Made by a program: the position numbers and the translations under genes
Notes under the pieces: model-generated
The model's input: only the letters and a program-made list of their open reading frames with translations
The model's database searches: none
What the model was told of the DNA's origin: nothing
Part shown: positions 13,654 to 16,627 of the stretch, one piece after another
Numbering within the stretch: position 1 is the first letter of the stretch
Layout: each line of letters begins with the position of its first letter
Assembly (NCBI GenBank): GCA_964653795.1
Contig: CAZZHO010000093.1
Span: 1-16,627 of the forward strand
Direction: 5' to 3'
Length of the DNA: 16,627 nt
Origin: JAWPMT01 sp964653795
Lineage (GTDB): Bacteria; Bacteroidota; Bacteroidia; Cytophagales; Cyclobacteriaceae

Positions 13654-14437
13654 ATTGTCGCTAACTCTGCTAGTAGTCTTAGGCCTTCAGGGTGCTATAG
13701 CGCAAGACTGGCAACTGGTGAAGAAAGTTGATGTACCAGCGACTATCACAGCTTTTTCCGGTGATAAAGTAGGTAATCTTTTTGTCGCAACGGCCAGAGG
13801 AGAGTTGATAAAGTTCAATTCAAGTCTTAAGCAATTAATATCAAACTCAGTTCCCAATCGAAATTCTATTGACTTAATAGAAGCAAGAAACGCTCTTACG
13901 CCTATTACTTTTTCCAGGCAAAATCAGGAAGTGTTGGTCTATGATAGGTTTCTTGCCAACCCAATCCAGTATGAAATTCGCCGATTTTCAAATCGCTACG
14001 TGTGGCTGATGTCTCCTGCGCCTGACCAAGATTTTTGGTTTTTGATAAATGATCCTCCTACGCTTGTTAAGTACAATCGGCAAACTGGCACAGAGGCTAT
14101 CCGAGCCCAGCTTCAGACAAATTTTCAGTTTGAAAACATTCAGTACTTAAAGGTTGAAAGCAACTATATATTGTTAGTTGACTCTCAATTTGGGATATAC
14201 GTCTTTGATTTGTTCGGCAATGAGGTCCTACACTTGGAAGTGACTGGAGTACAACATGCTCATGTCTCAGGCGATAATATGATAGCCGTGGTTGATAAGA
14301 AGTTATTTGAATACAATCTGAAAAACGCAAGCCGTAAAGAACTAACCATCCCGCTAATCGCTGAAGGAGTAATAAAGAGTGCGGACAAATATTATTTCTT
14401 CTCCCAAAAGAGCATCAGCCTATATCAACTCAATTAG
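13643..14437 (+). CDS. Secreted beta-propeller-like protein of unknown function
   Basis: The 264-residue product has a signal peptide (RTKLSLTLLVVLGLQGAIAQ, cleavage expected near residue 21) and a mature part made of short repeated strand patterns such as FSGDKVGNLFVATARGELIKFN, YNRQTGTEAI and VFDLFGNEVLHLE, which look like propeller blades. I do not recognise a named family. The start is a TTG at 13643 inside the end of lpxH (11-bp overlap); it is chosen because it gives a complete signal peptide with Arg and Lys in front, and no ATG or GTG is available nearby. A TTG at 13655 would cut away the positive residues. The overlap suggests translational coupling with lpxH. Its stop overlaps the convergent tolC-like gene by 8 bp. 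Confidence 0.75.
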   Translation: MRTKLSLTLLVVLGLQGAIAQDWQLVKKVDVPATITAFSGDKVGNLFVATARGELIKFNSSLKQLISNSVPNRNSIDLIEARNALTPITFSRQNQEVLVYDRFLANPIQYEIRRFSNRYVWLMSPAPDQDFWFLINDPPTLVKYNRQTGTEAIRAQLQTNFQFENIQYLKVESNYILLVDSQFGIYVFDLFGNEVLHLEVTGVQHAHVSGDNMIAVVDKKLFEYNLKNASRKELTIPLIAEGVIKSADKYYFFSQKSISLYQLN

Positions 14438-15797
14438 CACCCTCCTGATATAAATCAAGGATTCTTTTCCTGAGGACGATGCTATACTTAGCATTGGCCA
14501 GTTGAGCCTCCGCTCTATTCTTATTATTTAAACTCTCTAGATAAGCGTAAAAATCAGTATTCCCTGTTTGAAATCTTCTTTCCATAAACTCGAAGCTCTG
14601 TTGAAGTGACTCTAAGTTTTCTGTAGCCGACCTATATGTGTTTTGCGCTGCTACGAGATCAAGGTATACATTTTGTACAGTATTGGTTGCAGTAATTTCC
14701 GCCTGTCGATTATCCAATTCTGCATTCGCCATGCTCAATTTTGCTGTCTGAATTCTATTGTGATTATTGAAGCGAGTAAACACAGGAAGACTCAGACTGA
14801 ATCTTACAAATTGAAACTCATTATATCCCATTTGCTCCAAGAAAGTTGCATCCTCTTCAAAAGCCTCTCCCCCCGTAACATCAGGATTGAATGCTCCATT
14901 TGATGAATAATTACTGCCGTAAACACCCAAAACCGAAATAGTTGGTAGCCTTAAACCCTGAGCAGCTCGATATTGAAAGATTGACGCTCTCCGACTAGCA
15001 TCAGCTGCACGCATCGCTGGGTTATTGTTCAAAGCATCATTTAATATGGTAGCGAAAGGAGCGGGCTCTTCTAGTAAATCAGTTTCTGTGATCGCGTAAG
15101 GTTCTACTTGATAATTAGCGGCGGTAGGGTCAAGTTGCATTCCTTGCAGCAGGGCAAGTTTGTTTCTTTCGTAGGTATTTTCAAGGTTAGCCAGGTTGAG
15201 TTGCTCATTGGCCAACTGAGATCTGAAGTTGAAAACATCTTCCATATTTCCGACTCCAACGGACTCCCTCTTTTCTGCTCTGTCCAACTGGGCAGTCAAT
15301 AGATCCACTCTTTGCTGAGAAATTCTGATATTCTCTTCGCTCAAAATGACATTCAAGTAAGAAGCCAAAATATTTGCTTCTGCCGTAAGCTCTGAATCTT
15401 GAGTAGATTCCTGAGCAGCTAAATATTCATTTTGACGTTGTTTTTTCCTATTGAGATTAGATAGGCCTTGAAAAACTACCCAATTGGCTGAAACATTGGG
15501 GTTAGACCTTTGGGTGGTAACGTTCACCACTTGTAAAGTATTTTGATCAAATTGGTTACCAACCGATATATCCCAATTAATATCCGCACTAACAGATGGC
15601 AGGAACTGCATCAGGGATTGGAAGTTGTTAGATCGGGCTATTAGCTCATTGTTTTTAGACCTTTTGATATCTATACTATTTTCCAGAGCAGTAGTAATAC
15701 ATTGGTCCAATGTAAGTGCTACGGTCTCTTGGTTTTCTTGCGCTTGACAAAGTAATCCCAGTAGAACAGCGCTTGATATAAGCAATAGTCTTTTCAT
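14430..15797 (-). CDS. TolC-family outer-membrane efflux protein
   Basis: The 455-residue protein has a signal peptide (MKRLLLISSAVLLGLLCQAQ; the Cys is not in a proper lipobox) and two OEP repeats (about 25-235 and 255-450). Typical features are LTLDQCITTALENSIDIKRSKN at the start, the long polar heptad stretches of the periplasmic alpha-barrel (for example RVDLLTAQLDRAEKRESVGVGNMEDVFNFRSQLA), a middle P-A-M-R-A-A helix and the second copy FMERRFQTGNTDFYAYLESLN. Trimers form the exit duct of tripartite export pumps or type I secretion. The upstream gene on the same strand encodes an ABC ATPase, so this is probably the outer-membrane partner of a MacB-like pump; the adaptor protein is not in the window. 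Confidence 0.93.
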   Translation of the reverse strand: MKRLLLISSAVLLGLLCQAQENQETVALTLDQCITTALENSIDIKRSKNNELIARSNNFQSLMQFLPSVSADINWDISVGNQFDQNTLQVVNVTTQRSNPNVSANWVVFQGLSNLNRKKQRQNEYLAAQESTQDSELTAEANILASYLNVILSEENIRISQQRVDLLTAQLDRAEKRESVGVGNMEDVFNFRSQLANEQLNLANLENTYERNKLALLQGMQLDPTAANYQVEPYAITETDLLEEPAPFATILNDALNNNPAMRAADASRRASIFQYRAAQGLRLPTISVLGVYGSNYSSNGAFNPDVTGGEAFEEDATFLEQMGYNEFQFVRFSLSLPVFTRFNNHNRIQTAKLSMANAELDNRQAEITATNTVQNVYLDLVAAQNTYRSATENLESLQQSFEFMERRFQTGNTDFYAYLESLNNKNRAEAQLANAKYSIVLRKRILDLYQEGAN

Positions 15798-15836
15798 GAT
15801 GCTAATGGATTTTGAGCAATTTGATAGGATGTCTTA

Positions 15837-15871
15837 AAGAAGGGGCCGCCACACAACAGGCGACCCCTCTT
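15837..15871 (-). terminator. Strong hairpin between the ABC ATPase gene and tolC
   Basis: AAGA-(A)-GGGG-C-CGCC (15837-15850) pairs with GGCG-A-CCCC-TCTT (15859-15871) around an 8-nt loop, giving about 12 base pairs with one C/A mismatch and one bulged A. Read on the minus strand it is followed by a modest T-rich stretch (TTCTTTAAG), so it could end or attenuate the ABC transcript. On the plus strand no transcript should arrive here. The tail is short of T for a strong intrinsic terminator. Confidence 0.55.
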
Positions 15872-15935
15872 GACATGTATGTAGGTAAGTTTGAGTTTTT
15901 GACCTTTTCAAGAAAGGCACAAAATGTTGGGCTCC

Positions 15936-16627
15936 TTAAACGAGCGCCGAGTCCTTTGAATTTATGTTTTCAGATACTATCTGACCATCGAACAAGTGAA
16001 TCACTCTGTGAGCATATTCCGCATCAATCGGAGAGTGCGTCACCATGATCACTGTAGTACCATTCTCATTCAGTTCGGTAAGCAAATTCATCACCTCTTG
16101 ACCGTTGGCTGAGTCCAAGTTACCAGTTGGCTCATCCGCAAGGATCAATTTAGGCTTAGCGATTACTGCTCTTGAGATGGCAACCCTTTGTTGCTGACCA
16201 CCTGATAGCTGCTGCGGGAAGTGATTGCGTCTGTGCATAATTTTCATTTGCTCCATTACTTCCTCTACTCTCTTCTTTCTATCAGCAGCGCTATGCTTCA
16301 AGTAGATCAATGGCAATTCGATGTTCTCATATACAGTGAGTTCGTCGATCAGATTAAAACTTTGGAATACAAAACCGATGTTGGCTTTTCTTAAGTCAGC
16401 TCGTTTCCTTTCAGAGTAGCCTGATATCTCAAGATCTCCAAAGTGAAACTCACCTTCAGAGGGGTTATCTAACAATCCGATGATATTCAACAATGTAGAC
16501 TTACCACAACCAGATGGTCCCATGATAGCTACGAATTCACCACTATTGACCGTTAGGTTCACCCCAGCTAGAGCGGTTGTTTCTATTTCGTCTGTGTAAT
16601 AGAACTTTTTTAGGCCTGATGTTTTAA
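15936..16627 (-). CDS. ABC transporter ATP-binding protein (MacB/LolD type), 5' end outside
   Basis: The visible 230 residues are a nearly complete ABC ATPase domain of the lipoprotein/macrolide-export class. The frame continues without a stop to the window edge (…SGLKKFYYTDEIETTALAG before VNLTV), so the GTG at 16562 is an internal Val and the true start lies beyond 16627. Motifs in order: Walker A MGPSGCGKST, Q-loop VFQSFNLI, signature LSGGQQQR, Walker B LILADEPTGNLDS with D-loop, and H-loop VTHS. The ending IVSENINSKDSALV is variable. The TolC-like gene follows 138 bp downstream after a hairpin. Permease and adaptor genes are presumably upstream outside the window or elsewhere. Confidence 0.94.
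   Translation of the reverse strand, partial: KTSGLKKFYYTDEIETTALAGVNLTVNSGEFVAIMGPSGCGKSTLLNIIGLLDNPSEGEFHFGDLEISGYSERKRADLRKANIGFVFQSFNLIDELTVYENIELPLIYLKHSAADRKKRVEEVMEQMKIMHRRNHFPQQLSGGQQQRVAISRAVIAKPKLILADEPTGNLDSANGQEVMNLLTELNENGTTVIMVTHSPIDAEYAHRVIHLFDGQIVSENINSKDSALV

Noticed and set aside
15886..15893. TAAGTTTG on the plus strand as a promoter box
   Set aside because: No plus-strand gene follows it; the ABC ATPase gene runs on the other strand, and the -33 spacing does not fit.

Overview
The window is a piece of a Bacteroidota chromosome, most likely a marine Cytophagales-type bacterium, although the genus cannot be named from sequence alone. The evidence is the class of predicted proteins (FISUMP-domain protein, Wzi-family outer-membrane barrel ending in Phe, LpxH-type hydrolase), perfect Bacteroidota -7 boxes (TAnnTTTG) in front of several transcription units, weak Shine-Dalgarno sequences, and the gene pairings birA/rsfS-ftsH and ECF sigma/ZAS anti-sigma/gmk/nadD. 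No phage, transposon, CRISPR array or insertion sequence is visible. Two runs of exactly 100 N (8164-8263 and 9376-9475) are assembly gaps, and the second one hides part of ahcY.

Layout: transcription alternates in blocks. Minus strand 1-224: tRNA-Tyr then a cut-off tRNA-Gly(TCC), behind a textbook promoter; this order normally leads into tRNA-Thr and tuf outside the window. Plus 459-1726: pyrH-frr. Minus 4429-1723: ECF sigma factor, zinc-binding anti-sigma factor, gmk, nadD and a FISUMP-domain exported protein, tightly packed. Plus 4544-7189: Wzi-like capsule-assembly barrel and a GT4 glycosyltransferase that starts on the base after the wzi stop. Minus 10345-7186: birA, ahcY, an unidentified gap-broken gene, and a GT-D-like glycosyltransferase. 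Plus 10387-14437: rsfS, ftsH, lpxH and a secreted propeller-like protein. Minus 16627-14430: an ABC-transporter ATPase (5' end outside) and a TolC-family outer-membrane protein, separated by a strong hairpin.

Functionally the window combines information processing and central metabolism (UMP kinase, ribosome recycling and silencing, GMP kinase, NAD synthesis, SAH removal, biotin attachment) with envelope work (FtsH proteolysis, lipid A synthesis, capsule assembly, two glycosyltransferases, an efflux ATPase plus TolC). The most notable points are: a GC-rich element with four alternating copies of CGACAC/GTGTCG upstream of pyrH; an anti-sigma factor with zinc-ligand spacing that coincides with the redox sensor RsrA; a polysaccharide mini-locus built from converging Wzi-GT4 and gap-gene/GT-D pairs; and the fact that all three convergent gene junctions overlap through their stop codons. 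Most of the window is otherwise ordinary core genome, and I did not find a clearly new multi-gene system.
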